Made by a program: the position numbers and the translations under genes
Source of the DNA: Holdemanella sp.
GTDB taxonomy: Bacteria > Bacillota_I > Bacilli_A > Erysipelotrichales > Erysipelotrichaceae
Direction of reading: 5' to 3'
DNA length: 7,089 nt
Assembly: GCA_021442845.1 (NCBI GenBank)
Contig: JABUSD010000098.1
Coordinates: 1-7,089 of the forward strand
The notes under the pieces: model-generated
Seen by the model: only the letters and a program-made list of their open reading frames with translations
Told to the model about the DNA's origin: nothing
Databases searched by the model: none
In this document: one piece after another, positions 1-6,014 of the stretch
Layout of the letters: each line of letters starts with the position of its first letter
How positions within the stretch are numbered: the first letter of the stretch is position 1

Positions 1-174
1 ATCTATGCCAAGCCGGAATTTGATTGGGAGCAGATGTATGAAATTCGAGTAGGTCTTGAAAGAGGAATCGATGTTTCCGTCTATGCAAAGCCTGAATATA
101 AGGCTTGGAAGATGAGGAAGATTAGAGAAAATATCGATAATGCCGAAAAGGATGACGAAGAGATGGAATTGTAA
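1..174 (+). CDS. 26-residue-repeat protein, C-terminal part (5' truncated by window edge)
   Basis: The frame is open from base 1 and ends at TAA 172-174, leaving 57 residues. They comprise the end of one repeat (IYAKPEFDWE), one complete 26-residue repeat (QMYEIRVGLERGIDVSVYAK, then PEYKAW), and a C-terminal cap (KMRKIRENIDNAEKD, then an acidic tail ending MEL). The cap is nearly identical to the end of the next gene, so the two are tandem paralogs. The repeat looks helical (QMxxIRxGL amphipathic helix, then a short turn with D-V-S-x-Y-A). No signal peptide or membrane segment is visible in this part. From memory, similar GLDVSxYA repeats occur in uncharacterised proteins of gut Firmicutes mobile elements; I cannot verify this here. 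Function unknown. The start and the number of repeats lie outside the window. Confidence 0.85.
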   Translation: MYAKPEFDWEQMYEIRVGLERGIDVSVYAKPEYKAWKMRKIRENIDNAEKDDEEMEL

Positions 175-177
175 TAT

Positions 178-194
178 GGGGGCAATCTGCCCCC
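178..194 (+). promoter_or_regulatory. Intergenic RNA hairpin upstream of the second repeat gene
   Basis: A perfect 7-bp inverted repeat GGGGGCA / TGCCCCC with a 3-nt loop (ATC) lies 3 bases after the stop codon and 6 bases before the Shine-Dalgarno sequence. The bases after it (GTTTCC) are not a U-tract, so it does not look like an intrinsic terminator. A role in mRNA processing, 3'-end stability of the upstream message, or setting relative translation between genes is inferred. An identical stem occurs at 792-808. Confidence 0.6.
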
Positions 195-200
195 GTTTCC

Positions 201-211
201 AGGAGAGGAGG
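201..211 (+). promoter_or_regulatory. Strong double Shine-Dalgarno for the second repeat gene
   Basis: AGGAGAGGAGG contains two anti-16S-complementary cores. The left one is 7 nt from ATG 213 and the right one (GGAGG, 207-211) is 7 nt from ATG 219, so the protein may begin MRMQ or MQ. The same sequence stands before the gene at 827. Confidence 0.8.
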
Positions 212-212
212 A

Positions 213-788
213 ATGAGGATGCAGAAATTTGATGCTTGGAAATATGATGCTATGCAGAGGAGTTGTATTGAAGAAGGAATTAGAAAAGGTCTGGATGTTT
301 CCATTTATGCCAAACCGGATTTTGATTGGGATCAGATGTGGCAGATTCGTATAGGTCTTGAAAAAGGGTTGGATGTATCAGTTTATGCCAAGCCGGAATT
401 TGATGATTGGCAGATGATGCAGATTCGAGAAGGTCTTGAACAAGGCTTAGGTGTATCTATCTACGCCAAACCGGAATTTGATGATTGGCAGATGCGGCAG
501 ATTCGTTTGGGGCTTGAAAAAGGGCTTGATGTGTCCATCTATGCCAAGCCGGAATTTGATTGTTGGCAGATGAAGCAGATTCGATTGGGGCTTGAACAAG
601 GCTTGGATGTATGTATCTACGCCAAGCCGGAATTTGATGGTTTGCTGATGGCGAAGATTCGTTTGGGGCTTGAAAAACGTCTGGATTTGTCCATTTATGC
701 AGACCGTATATTGAGTCAAGGACAGATGCGGCAGATTAGAGAAAATATCGATAATGCCGGAAAGGATGTCGAGGTGACGGAATTGTAG
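213..788 (+). CDS. Tandem 26-residue-repeat protein, complete
   Basis: 191 residues, of unknown function. A short N-terminal lead (MRMQKFDAWKYDAM) is followed by six 26-residue repeats at residues 15-40, 41-66, 67-92, 93-118, 119-144 and 145-170. A shortened seventh unit serves as the cap (171-191, QMRQIRENIDNAGKD then an acidic end). Repeat positions Q1-M2, I5-R6, G8-L9-E10, G12-L13-D14 and Y18-A19 are the best kept. The first unit is divergent at its start and the sixth loses the YAKPEFD block (YADRILS). The pattern suggests an alpha-solenoid or helical-hairpin array usable for protein binding; this is inference. No signal peptide, transmembrane helix or catalytic motif is visible, so it is probably cytosolic. 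It lies just ahead of the conjugation genes and shares its leader with the next gene. ATG 219 is an equally good start. It favours CGT/CGA for Arg in the repeats, whereas the conjugation genes often use AGG. Confidence 0.88.
   Translation: MRMQKFDAWKYDAMQRSCIEEGIRKGLDVSIYAKPDFDWDQMWQIRIGLEKGLDVSVYAKPEFDDWQMMQIREGLEQGLGVSIYAKPEFDDWQMRQIRLGLEKGLDVSIYAKPEFDCWQMKQIRLGLEQGLDVCIYAKPEFDGLLMAKIRLGLEKRLDLSIYADRILSQGQMRQIRENIDNAGKDVEVTEL
255..722 (+). repeat. Six tandem 78-bp coding repeats
   Basis: Six in-frame units of exactly 78 bp (468 bp in total) encode the 26-residue repeats. Landmarks such as the codons for DVS-x-YA recur every 78 bp (about 294, 372, 450, 528, 606, 684). Neighbouring units alternate in detail: GLEKG/GLEQG with AAAGGG versus CAAGGC, and TAT versus TAC for the repeat Tyr. 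This gives a 156-bp higher-order period. Confidence 0.9.
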
Positions 789-791
789 TAT

Positions 792-808
792 GGGGGCAGA
801 TTGCCCCC
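792..808 (+). promoter_or_regulatory. Intergenic RNA hairpin upstream of the tail-anchored protein gene
   Basis: The stem GGGGGCA / TGCCCCC is the same as at 178-194, but the loop is GAT instead of ATC. GAT is the reverse complement of ATC, so the whole 17-bp element equals the first copy read on the other strand. It is followed by GTTTCC and lacks the U-run of an intrinsic terminator. Confidence 0.6.
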
Positions 809-814
809 GTTTCC

Positions 815-825
815 AGGAGAGGAGG
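815..825 (+). promoter_or_regulatory. Strong double Shine-Dalgarno for the tail-anchored protein gene
   Basis: AGGAGAGGAGG, identical to 201-211. It offers 7-nt spacing to either ATG 827 or ATG 833, so the exact start cannot be fixed by spacing alone. Confidence 0.8.
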
Positions 826-826
826 A

Positions 827-1501
827 ATGAGGATGCAAGATAAAGCCTGCCTGTACGATGAATTCGGCAGGGATAGGGTTGATATGCTTTTCAGGGAGCT
901 TGGCATTACTGATGCAAGCTTCATTGTAAGGTATGCAGACAAGATTCTGCAGAGGATGGATACATACGAGGAGCTTGAGGACTTCTGCCACTGGTGTGCT
1001 GACAGCAGGGATGTAAACAGATCCTTGCCGATGCCAGAGTTCTGGAAGATACTCAAGGAATTTGAAAGGAGATCGGACGATGCAGAAAATTCGGCACTGA
1101 TGTACCAGATGGCAGAGCGTATCGGTTCTATGGAGAAGAAGGTGGATGATCTGGAAGAAAAGATGGATGCCATTCTCCTGTCGGATGTGAATAATTCATC
1201 TCCTGCAATGGATGAAGAACTGAAGGGGAAGATTTCCGAACTGCACAGGATGACGTGCGATGCTCTCCAGAGTCCGCTTCCGGAATATTCCCAGTATGCT
1301 CAGGTGGAGGACCTGAAAAACAAGCTTGAAGAGTTATGTGCCCTTCTACAGGAGGAAAGGGCAATGGATAAGACAAAGACTTTTGATATGGGCTTGCTGA
1401 AGGAAAAGGCGATTGAAAACAGGCATATAATACTTCCTTATATGCTGTGCATGATATGTATGATTCTGCTTTTCCTGACAGCCCTGAAAGGAGGAATTTA
1501 A
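827..1501 (+). CDS. Tail-anchored coiled-coil membrane protein of unknown function
   Basis: 224 residues that I do not recognise as a named family. The N-terminal 80 residues look like a small soluble helical domain (FGRDRVDMLFRELGI; a CHWC pair at C54 and C57). Heptad-like charged helices follow at about 92-118 (MAERIGSMEKKVDDLEEKM) and 158-178 (QVEDLKNKLEELCALLQEE), consistent with coiled coils and oligomerisation. A single hydrophobic helix at about 200-220 (HIILPYMLCMICMILLFL) ends 4 residues from the C-terminus. This makes it a C-tail-anchored protein with its body in the cytoplasm, with no signal peptide. The last codons contain the ribosome binding site of the VirB6-like gene, with a 1-nt gap, so it is cotranscribed with the conjugation genes and probably works at the inner-membrane complex; that role is inferred. 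It starts with the same leader and first four codons as the repeat gene before it but is otherwise unrelated. ATG 833 is an alternative start. Confidence 0.85.
   Translation: MRMQDKACLYDEFGRDRVDMLFRELGITDASFIVRYADKILQRMDTYEELEDFCHWCADSRDVNRSLPMPEFWKILKEFERRSDDAENSALMYQMAERIGSMEKKVDDLEEKMDAILLSDVNNSSPAMDEELKGKISELHRMTCDALQSPLPEYSQYAQVEDLKNKLEELCALLQEERAMDKTKTFDMGLLKEKAIENRHIILPYMLCMICMILLFLTALKGGI
1487..1494 (+). promoter_or_regulatory. Shine-Dalgarno of the VirB6-like gene, inside the preceding gene
   Basis: AAAGGAGG lies in the last codons of the tail-anchored protein gene, 8 nt before ATG 1503. This fixes the start of the VirB6-like protein and suggests translational coupling of the two genes. 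Confidence 0.8.
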
Positions 1502-1502
1502 T

Positions 1503-3104
1503 ATGGATATAGCTAAGACCATCATGGATCTGCTTAGGGAGATTCTCTGGGGTGCTTTCAAGGCGTTGACATGGCTGATAAACATGGTCCTGGATAGCAC
1601 GATAAATGGTGTGCTGGGATTCGATATCATCACAAATAACGATTTTATATCTTCGGCGTTTACTACATTCCTGGCACTTATGCCGCTGATCATCGTTACG
1701 AAGATCAGCTACGAGGTCGTGAAGGCTATGATACTGGATGACGAGCAGGGCATGCAGCTTTACAGGAAGCTTGCTTCCGCCGTGCTTGGAATGGTGCTTG
1801 CCGTTTCAACGCAGTATCTGGTCGTCTATGCAAACAATCTTGTCAAGCAGACATGCACAATCCTTGCAACAACGGATTTTTCTGGAAACGGGGGTGCAAG
1901 TACCAATGTTTCCGGAGAAGGGGAACAGCAGCTTGCCGATCCGCTTATACTTGCCGTCCTGCAGTCATTCGGCGGGATGTCTACAGGTACGGATGCACAG
2001 CAGCTGGCGGCAATGGATAATACGCTTTCGGATGGGAATGGTGCTGGCGATCTGGTGCACAACTATAATCTTGAGAACAACAATTTTGATATCAACGAAA
2101 TGAAGAACGGCGATTACCGATGGCAGGTCAACTGGATGGTTCTGGTTGGCATGCTGATATACCTGATACTGCTTTTCATCGTAATGCTCCAGATGGCACT
2201 GCGTATGATTGCCATTGCATTCTATTATGTCATAACGCCGCTGTGCTGTACGTCCCTGACGAACTATCAGAATCCGCAGGCGTTCACGATATGGAAGAAC
2301 AGCTTCCTGGGGCAGTGGCTCATGAATATAACGCAGATGTTCCTTCTTGTCCTTTTTATGGGTATCATATCGGACATCGGTAGTCAGGCAGGCAATTATC
2401 CGCTTGCACAGTGTGCCCTTATGTTTGGTGCTATAAGCCTTGTCATAACTGCACCTAATTTTGTACAGGCAATGATAGGCGGATATGGTGCTGGAATCAT
2501 GGAGACGCTTAACCAGATGAGGAGCGTAGGTTCTGTAATGGGTTCAGGAGTCAAGGCGGCTGCCGGATTTGCCGCAGGTGTAGGCTCAGCCACATTGGGC
2601 GGTGGAATCGCAAAGGCAGTAGCAGGAACAGCTACACAGAGTACAGATCCATCTACAGGGGCTGTCACACGCTCACGTGCCGGAGGGCTTGCAGGGGCTG
2701 TCCTTGGAAGCCGCTCGAAGACGACTGGAAAGGACGGGTCCAATATTTCCAGTTCAAGCCAGGGTGGGCTTGCTGGTGCATTGTTTGGAAACAGGTCATA
2801 CACTGCCGGTGCAGATGGGAGCACAACTTCTGACAGGGTAGGAGGGCTTGCCGGTGCATTTGCAGGCGATTTCTCTTCCCATACGGATTCGGATGGGGTG
2901 ACTTCCACTGTGCGTTCAGGCGGGCTTGCCGGGGCTGTGACAGGCACAAGGACAACGCTTTCCTCTGGTGATGATAAGCAGACAGTAAACCACGGGGGCA
3001 TTGCTGGAATTGCAAGACGGCAGACGATTACAACATTCAACAATGGTGCCAAGACTGTAAGCAGGGACTACCGCTGGGGTCTGGGCATCAAGAAAAGGAG
3101 ATAA
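1503..3104 (+). CDS. VirB6/TrbL-like conjugation channel protein (PrgH position)
   Basis: 533 residues. The N-terminal two thirds are polytopic. There is an amphipathic or membrane-associated start (about 12-30) and hydrophobic segments near 47-67, 88-110, 210-245 (long enough for two helices around MALRMIAIAFYYVITPLCC), 268-290 and 300-324. A soluble Gly/Asn/Asp-rich loop at about 123-205 separates the second and third membrane blocks and probably faces outward. This layout, with the conserved-looking RMIAIAFYYVITPL core and the position before a small membrane protein and VirB4, fits VirB6/TrbL proteins, which build the inner-membrane translocation channel for DNA. After residue 340 the chain becomes Gly/Ala/Ser-rich and carries five GGLAGA-type repeats to residue 503. 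It ends in a basic tail (RWGLGIKKRR). Gram-positive VirB6-like proteins often carry long hydrophilic C-termini. Here no peptidase or other enzyme motif is visible in it. The start is fixed by AAAGGAGG 8 nt upstream. The stop overlaps the ribosome binding region of the next gene. Confidence 0.85.
   Translation: MDIAKTIMDLLREILWGAFKALTWLINMVLDSTINGVLGFDIITNNDFISSAFTTFLALMPLIIVTKISYEVVKAMILDDEQGMQLYRKLASAVLGMVLAVSTQYLVVYANNLVKQTCTILATTDFSGNGGASTNVSGEGEQQLADPLILAVLQSFGGMSTGTDAQQLAAMDNTLSDGNGAGDLVHNYNLENNNFDINEMKNGDYRWQVNWMVLVGMLIYLILLFIVMLQMALRMIAIAFYYVITPLCCTSLTNYQNPQAFTIWKNSFLGQWLMNITQMFLLVLFMGIISDIGSQAGNYPLAQCALMFGAISLVITAPNFVQAMIGGYGAGIMETLNQMRSVGSVMGSGVKAAAGFAAGVGSATLGGGIAKAVAGTATQSTDPSTGAVTRSRAGGLAGAVLGSRSKTTGKDGSNISSSSQGGLAGALFGNRSYTAGADGSTTSDRVGGLAGAFAGDFSSHTDSDGVTSTVRSGGLAGAVTGTRTTLSSGDDKQTVNHGGIAGIARRQTITTFNNGAKTVSRDYRWGLGIKKRR
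2682..3011 (+). repeat. GGLAGA repeat region in the tail of the VirB6-like protein
   Basis: Five imperfect units begin at residues 394, 421, 447, 473 and 498 (DNA 2682, 2763, 2841, 2919, 2994), with periods of 27, 26, 26 and 25 residues. Each starts GGLAGAxxG (the last is GGIAGIA) and continues with a Ser/Thr/Asp-rich stretch, often RSxT then DGS. The DNA of the core (GGxGGGCTTGCxGGxGC) is well kept. The lengths vary by a codon, unlike the exact 78-bp repeats at 255-722. Confidence 0.8.
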
Positions 3105-3107
3105 TCT

Positions 3108-3494
3108 ATGCGAAACAAGGTTTATATAATTGTCGACAAGAAATCAGTCAAGCCGCTTCTGATATGGCTGTTCAGCGGTTCCGATCTGATTGTGATATCA
3201 GCCGGATTTCTTGCCGTATTCTATGGATCGAAGCTTTTTGTAAGTGAAATCTATGGATTAATGATGGCATTATGCGTTGCAGCCTGCATTGGACTGCTGC
3301 TTATCGAGATGCCTGACCATCTGTCCATACTGCAGCATCTGCAGATGTGGTACAGATATATGAACAGTGAAAAAACATACTATTATATCCCGAAAAGCGA
3401 AATTGAAAGGATTGACATCATTCCCGCTGATAATGAGGATGAGGAATGGATACGTTTCAGGGAAGAGGTAGAAAGGAACGGAGGTATTGTCTAG
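3108..3494 (+). CDS. Small two-helix membrane protein, PrgI/VirB3-like
   Basis: 128 residues. A short basic N-terminus is followed by two hydrophobic segments at about 25-44 (DLIVISAGFLAVFYGSKLF) and 48-67 (YGLMMALCVAACIGLLLIE). A cytoplasmic C-terminal part follows (HLSILQHLQMWYRYMNSEKT, then YYYIPKSE) with an acidic end. Size, topology and location between the VirB6-like gene and VirB4 match the PrgI/VirB3 component, which docks the VirB4 ATPase to the membrane in type IV secretion systems. The assignment rests mainly on topology and context, because I see no decisive motif. TcpE-type proteins have a comparable size and are the main alternative. The start ATG 3108 has GGAG 7 nt upstream, within the end of the VirB6-like gene (3-nt gap). 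The stop codon shares one base with the GTG start of VirB4, pointing to coupled, roughly equimolar synthesis. Confidence 0.7.
   Translation: MRNKVYIIVDKKSVKPLLIWLFSGSDLIVISAGFLAVFYGSKLFVSEIYGLMMALCVAACIGLLLIEMPDHLSILQHLQMWYRYMNSEKTYYYIPKSEIERIDIIPADNEDEEWIRFREEVERNGGIV
3480..3484 (+). promoter_or_regulatory. Shine-Dalgarno that selects the GTG start of VirB4
   Basis: GGAGG ends 9 nt before GTG 3494. It is 18 nt from ATG 3503 and lies downstream of ATG 3446, so it supports the GTG. Confidence 0.7.
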
Positions 3495-6010
3495 TGTTTT
3501 TGATGAAGAAAGATAAGGTAAAGAAAGATAAGAAAAAGAAGCCTGCCAAAAAGGCGGAATCATCCAAAGCCAGATCAAAGCTGAAGAGGGTTGATGTTTC
3601 CAGTATCATCCCTTTTTCGTTTGACTCGGAAAAGATGATGTTTGTAGACGATGACGGAAATTACATCATGATGGTCCGCACGGTCGGAACAAATCTGTTC
3701 CAGTTCAAGGATGATGCAAAGATGTCCTATCTGAACGGATATAAGCATGTATTCTCACGTTCCATAGGCAATGGGCAGATATTCTCCTTCCAGGTCGGTG
3801 CGGACGTAGACAAGTATATCAGGGATTACCAGTATTTCATTGATGGGCTGGACAGAAGGAATGAACAGGACATGATTAAATACCAGATCCTGAAGGATGC
3901 ACAGACACGCCTTAAGCAGGTCTCTGCAACAAAGGAGCTTGTGGATAGGGAATTCCTATTCATACTGAAGGATAAGAATATCAGCCGTCTGGAAAGCCGC
4001 TGCAGAGAGATTATTGGTGCTATAGGGACATTCCAGCGTACAGAGATTCTTGATTTCACAGACACCTATAATGTGCTCTTCTGTTATTACCATCCGATCA
4101 ATTCAAAGCTCTTCTTCGAGGCGAAGAAGGAGATGCTGGATAGCGGCGTAATGGATTATCTGTATCCGACACGGCTCGGGTCGGTTGATACCGGATTCAA
4201 GCAGTCGATTGAGCTTGATGATACATTCTGCCGCATCAAATATGTATCTGATTATAAGAAGCAGCCTGTATTTGCACTGATGTCCTATCTGGCAACAGCA
4301 GCTGACATTGAATTCTCGATGCACTTCATGCCTGCGGAGCAGGATGTAATCATAAAGGAGCTTGACAAGGATCTAAGGAATGAAAGGAAGAATCTTGACA
4401 ATGCTAAGGAGGAATCCCAGCGGACCGCCGTAAGGAATGAAATAGAGAACAAGGCGGCATTGCAGGAGAAGATGGTTGCGGACAATGATACGCCATTCTA
4501 TTTTGCTACTTTCCTTCGAATCAAGGGCGACAGCATTGCACAGGTGAATGCCATTTCAAGGGAGCTTGACAAAGTGTTCGCAAGCGAAGGCATCCGCTTC
4601 CGTGATGGAGTATTTGAACCATTCGATCTGTTCAACTATTGTGCTCCAATCTGCCATGACGTGCCTGACCGATTCTTCAAGGCATCAACGACTGATACGC
4701 TTGCACTGATGTATCCATTCATTTTTGAGGCACTGTATGACTCTGTACCTCTGAGGGAGACACCACAGGTAAGCACTCCACCGGTCTACATAGGAAATAC
4801 CCTGCAGACAAATGGTGTCGTATTCTATGATTCTTTCACTGCACAGGGTGACAGATCCAACTATAACGAATTCATTGTCGGTGCATCCGGTATGGGTAAG
4901 ACATTCTTCATGATGTGGCTTATCTATTCACGTTTTGCACTTGGCTACAAGCAGTTCATTATCGATGTGGAGGGCAAGGAGCTGAACAAGCTTACACATT
5001 ATCTTGGAGGAGTAAACATCGACTGTTCCAGCACGAAAAGCGGACGCATGAATCCGCTCCAGATACGCTTCAATATCCCTGAAAGCGATGATGGTGACGC
5101 AACAGTGCCTCTGAAGGATATTTATCCGCTTTCTAATCATCTACGCTTCCTGAGGACCTTTCTGAGCGTGTATAAGGGCATTTCGGCAAAGGATGATGAT
5201 CCACGCATGGGCATCATAGAAAGCGTCCTGCAGGGCATTTATAAGGATATGGGAATAACCCTTGATACGGATGCACAGTATATCAAGGACAACTTCAGAA
5301 ATGAGGATTATCCAGTCATGAAGGATGTCTATGACCGGATTGAAGCGATGATTGAAGAGGAAAGGAACAGCGAAATGCCTGATGTGGAACAGATAAGCCT
5401 TCTTAAGAGATGCAGACTGTTCATCGAATCGCTTGCGGTCGGTGCTGACAGTGCACTGTTCAATGGTCACACGAATGTCAACCTGGACAATCCGCTGATC
5501 AACTTCAATGTATCCTCATTGCAGGACAATACTGGTTCAAGCGTATTGATGGCTGAATATTACAATGTACTTTCCTACATCTGGACAGAGATCATATCAG
5601 ATGGCAACAGATACAGAAAGCAGCTGTATGCAGATGAATTCTCCATCATCATGGACAAGCGATGCGAATCCATCATGATGTACTTCCAGTCCATTGTAAA
5701 GCGTGTAAGAAAATACTACTGCGGATTCACTTCGGCTACACAGCAGATCAGCGATGTGCTGAAGGATTCCGTCAAGGAGGAAGGTGAAGCGATTGTAAAC
5801 AACTCCAGCTACAAATTCTTCTTCGGACTTGGATCGAGTGGTATACAGTTCTTTAATGGTTCTACCATCATTCCAGATACAGAAAAGGAGTTCGTACAGT
5901 TTGCCAACATCGGGGAATGCTATGCACAGATTGGTAACTCAACGGCACTCCGTGTAAAGATTACGCTTGATGATGATGTATTCGACCTGTTCGAACGCAT
6001 CAAGAAGTAG
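3494..6010 (+). CDS. virB4: VirB4-family conjugation ATPase (PrgJ/TrsE/ConE-like)
   Basis: 838 residues from GTG 3494, a typical VirB4 length. VirB4 is the cytoplasmic, membrane-associated hexameric ATPase that powers assembly of the type IV secretion channel and substrate transfer. Visible motifs: Walker A GASGMGKT at residues 463-470 (K469, T470), Walker B QLYADEF with D714 and E715, and the VirB4/TraG-type motif TSATQQ at 746-751. The first 30 or so residues are strikingly Lys-rich (MKKDKVKKDKKKKPAKK). The region from about 40 to 440 corresponds to the N-terminal CagE/TrbE/VirB domain and includes a charged coiled-coil stretch at about 288-330 (KELDKDLRNERKNLDNAKEE). The frame also contains ATG 3446 and ATG 3503. 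The first lies deep in the preceding gene with no ribosome site, and the second is 18 nt from GGAGG, so GTG, overlapping the upstream TAG by one base, is preferred. No frameshift or missing catalytic residue is apparent. Confidence 0.95.
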   Translation: MFLMKKDKVKKDKKKKPAKKAESSKARSKLKRVDVSSIIPFSFDSEKMMFVDDDGNYIMMVRTVGTNLFQFKDDAKMSYLNGYKHVFSRSIGNGQIFSFQVGADVDKYIRDYQYFIDGLDRRNEQDMIKYQILKDAQTRLKQVSATKELVDREFLFILKDKNISRLESRCREIIGAIGTFQRTEILDFTDTYNVLFCYYHPINSKLFFEAKKEMLDSGVMDYLYPTRLGSVDTGFKQSIELDDTFCRIKYVSDYKKQPVFALMSYLATAADIEFSMHFMPAEQDVIIKELDKDLRNERKNLDNAKEESQRTAVRNEIENKAALQEKMVADNDTPFYFATFLRIKGDSIAQVNAISRELDKVFASEGIRFRDGVFEPFDLFNYCAPICHDVPDRFFKASTTDTLALMYPFIFEALYDSVPLRETPQVSTPPVYIGNTLQTNGVVFYDSFTAQGDRSNYNEFIVGASGMGKTFFMMWLIYSRFALGYKQFIIDVEGKELNKLTHYLGGVNIDCSSTKSGRMNPLQIRFNIPESDDGDATVPLKDIYPLSNHLRFLRTFLSVYKGISAKDDDPRMGIIESVLQGIYKDMGITLDTDAQYIKDNFRNEDYPVMKDVYDRIEAMIEEERNSEMPDVEQISLLKRCRLFIESLAVGADSALFNGHTNVNLDNPLINFNVSSLQDNTGSSVLMAEYYNVLSYIWTEIISDGNRYRKQLYADEFSIIMDKRCESIMMYFQSIVKRVRKYYCGFTSATQQISDVLKDSVKEEGEAIVNNSSYKFFFGLGSSGIQFFNGSTIIPDTEKEFVQFANIGECYAQIGNSTALRVKITLDDDVFDLFERIKK

Positions 6011-6014
6011 GTCT

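Larger units (their letters stand above)
121..223 (+). repeat. Tail-plus-leader direct repeat, copy 1
   Basis: This 103-bp segment covers the last 18 codons of the truncated repeat gene (stop included), the intergenic hairpin, the Shine-Dalgarno sequence and the first bases of the next gene. It matches 735-837 at a constant offset of 614 bp with no indels. By hand I count 9 mismatches: 5 in the coding tail, 1 in the stop codon (TAA/TAG) and 3 in the hairpin loop. Homology stops sharply after ATGAGGATGCA. Confidence 0.9.
735..837 (+). repeat. Tail-plus-leader direct repeat, copy 2
   Basis: Second copy of the 121-223 segment. It covers the C-terminal cap codons and TAG stop of the complete repeat gene, the hairpin, the Shine-Dalgarno sequence and ATGAGGATGCA, and leads into an unrelated gene. 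The shared start codons show that the leader was copied as a unit. The parent copy cannot be told from this window alone. Confidence 0.9.

Noticed and set aside
178..198. Hairpin as an intrinsic terminator.
   Set aside because: The stem is GC-rich but is followed by GTTTCC with no U-run, and a strong ribosome site and gene follow at once. The same holds at 792-812.
176..232. An 18-codon frame starting at ATG one base after the TAA of the first gene and running through the hairpin and ribosome site; an equivalent 17-codon frame lies at 790-843.
   Set aside because: There is no ribosome binding site. The similarity of the two peptides is fully explained by duplication of the DNA segment. Reinitiation is possible but nothing in the sequence supports it.
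255..722. Regular repeats as a CRISPR array.
   Set aside because: The units are contiguous 78-bp coding repeats without unique spacers, and all are in frame with a translated protein.
255..3011. A common origin of the 26-residue repeats of the left-hand proteins and the roughly 26-residue repeats in the VirB6-like tail.
   Set aside because: Only the length agrees. The sequences (GLDVSxYA versus GGLAGA), composition and DNA show no similarity, and the tail period varies from 25 to 27.
2396..3052. Long open frame on the minus strand opposite the VirB6-like gene.
   Set aside because: It is Pro/Ala-rich low-complexity sequence, the mirror of the GGLAGA codons, with no ribosome site. It lies inside a well-supported coding region.
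3446..3493. ATG 3446 as the VirB4 start.
   Set aside because: It lies 49 bases inside the preceding gene, upstream of the GGAGG that serves GTG 3494, and has no ribosome site of its own.
6011..6014. A transcription break between VirB4 and the peptidase gene.
   Set aside because: Only 4 bases separate stop and start, and no stem or promoter-like spacing is present. Continuous transcription is the simpler reading.
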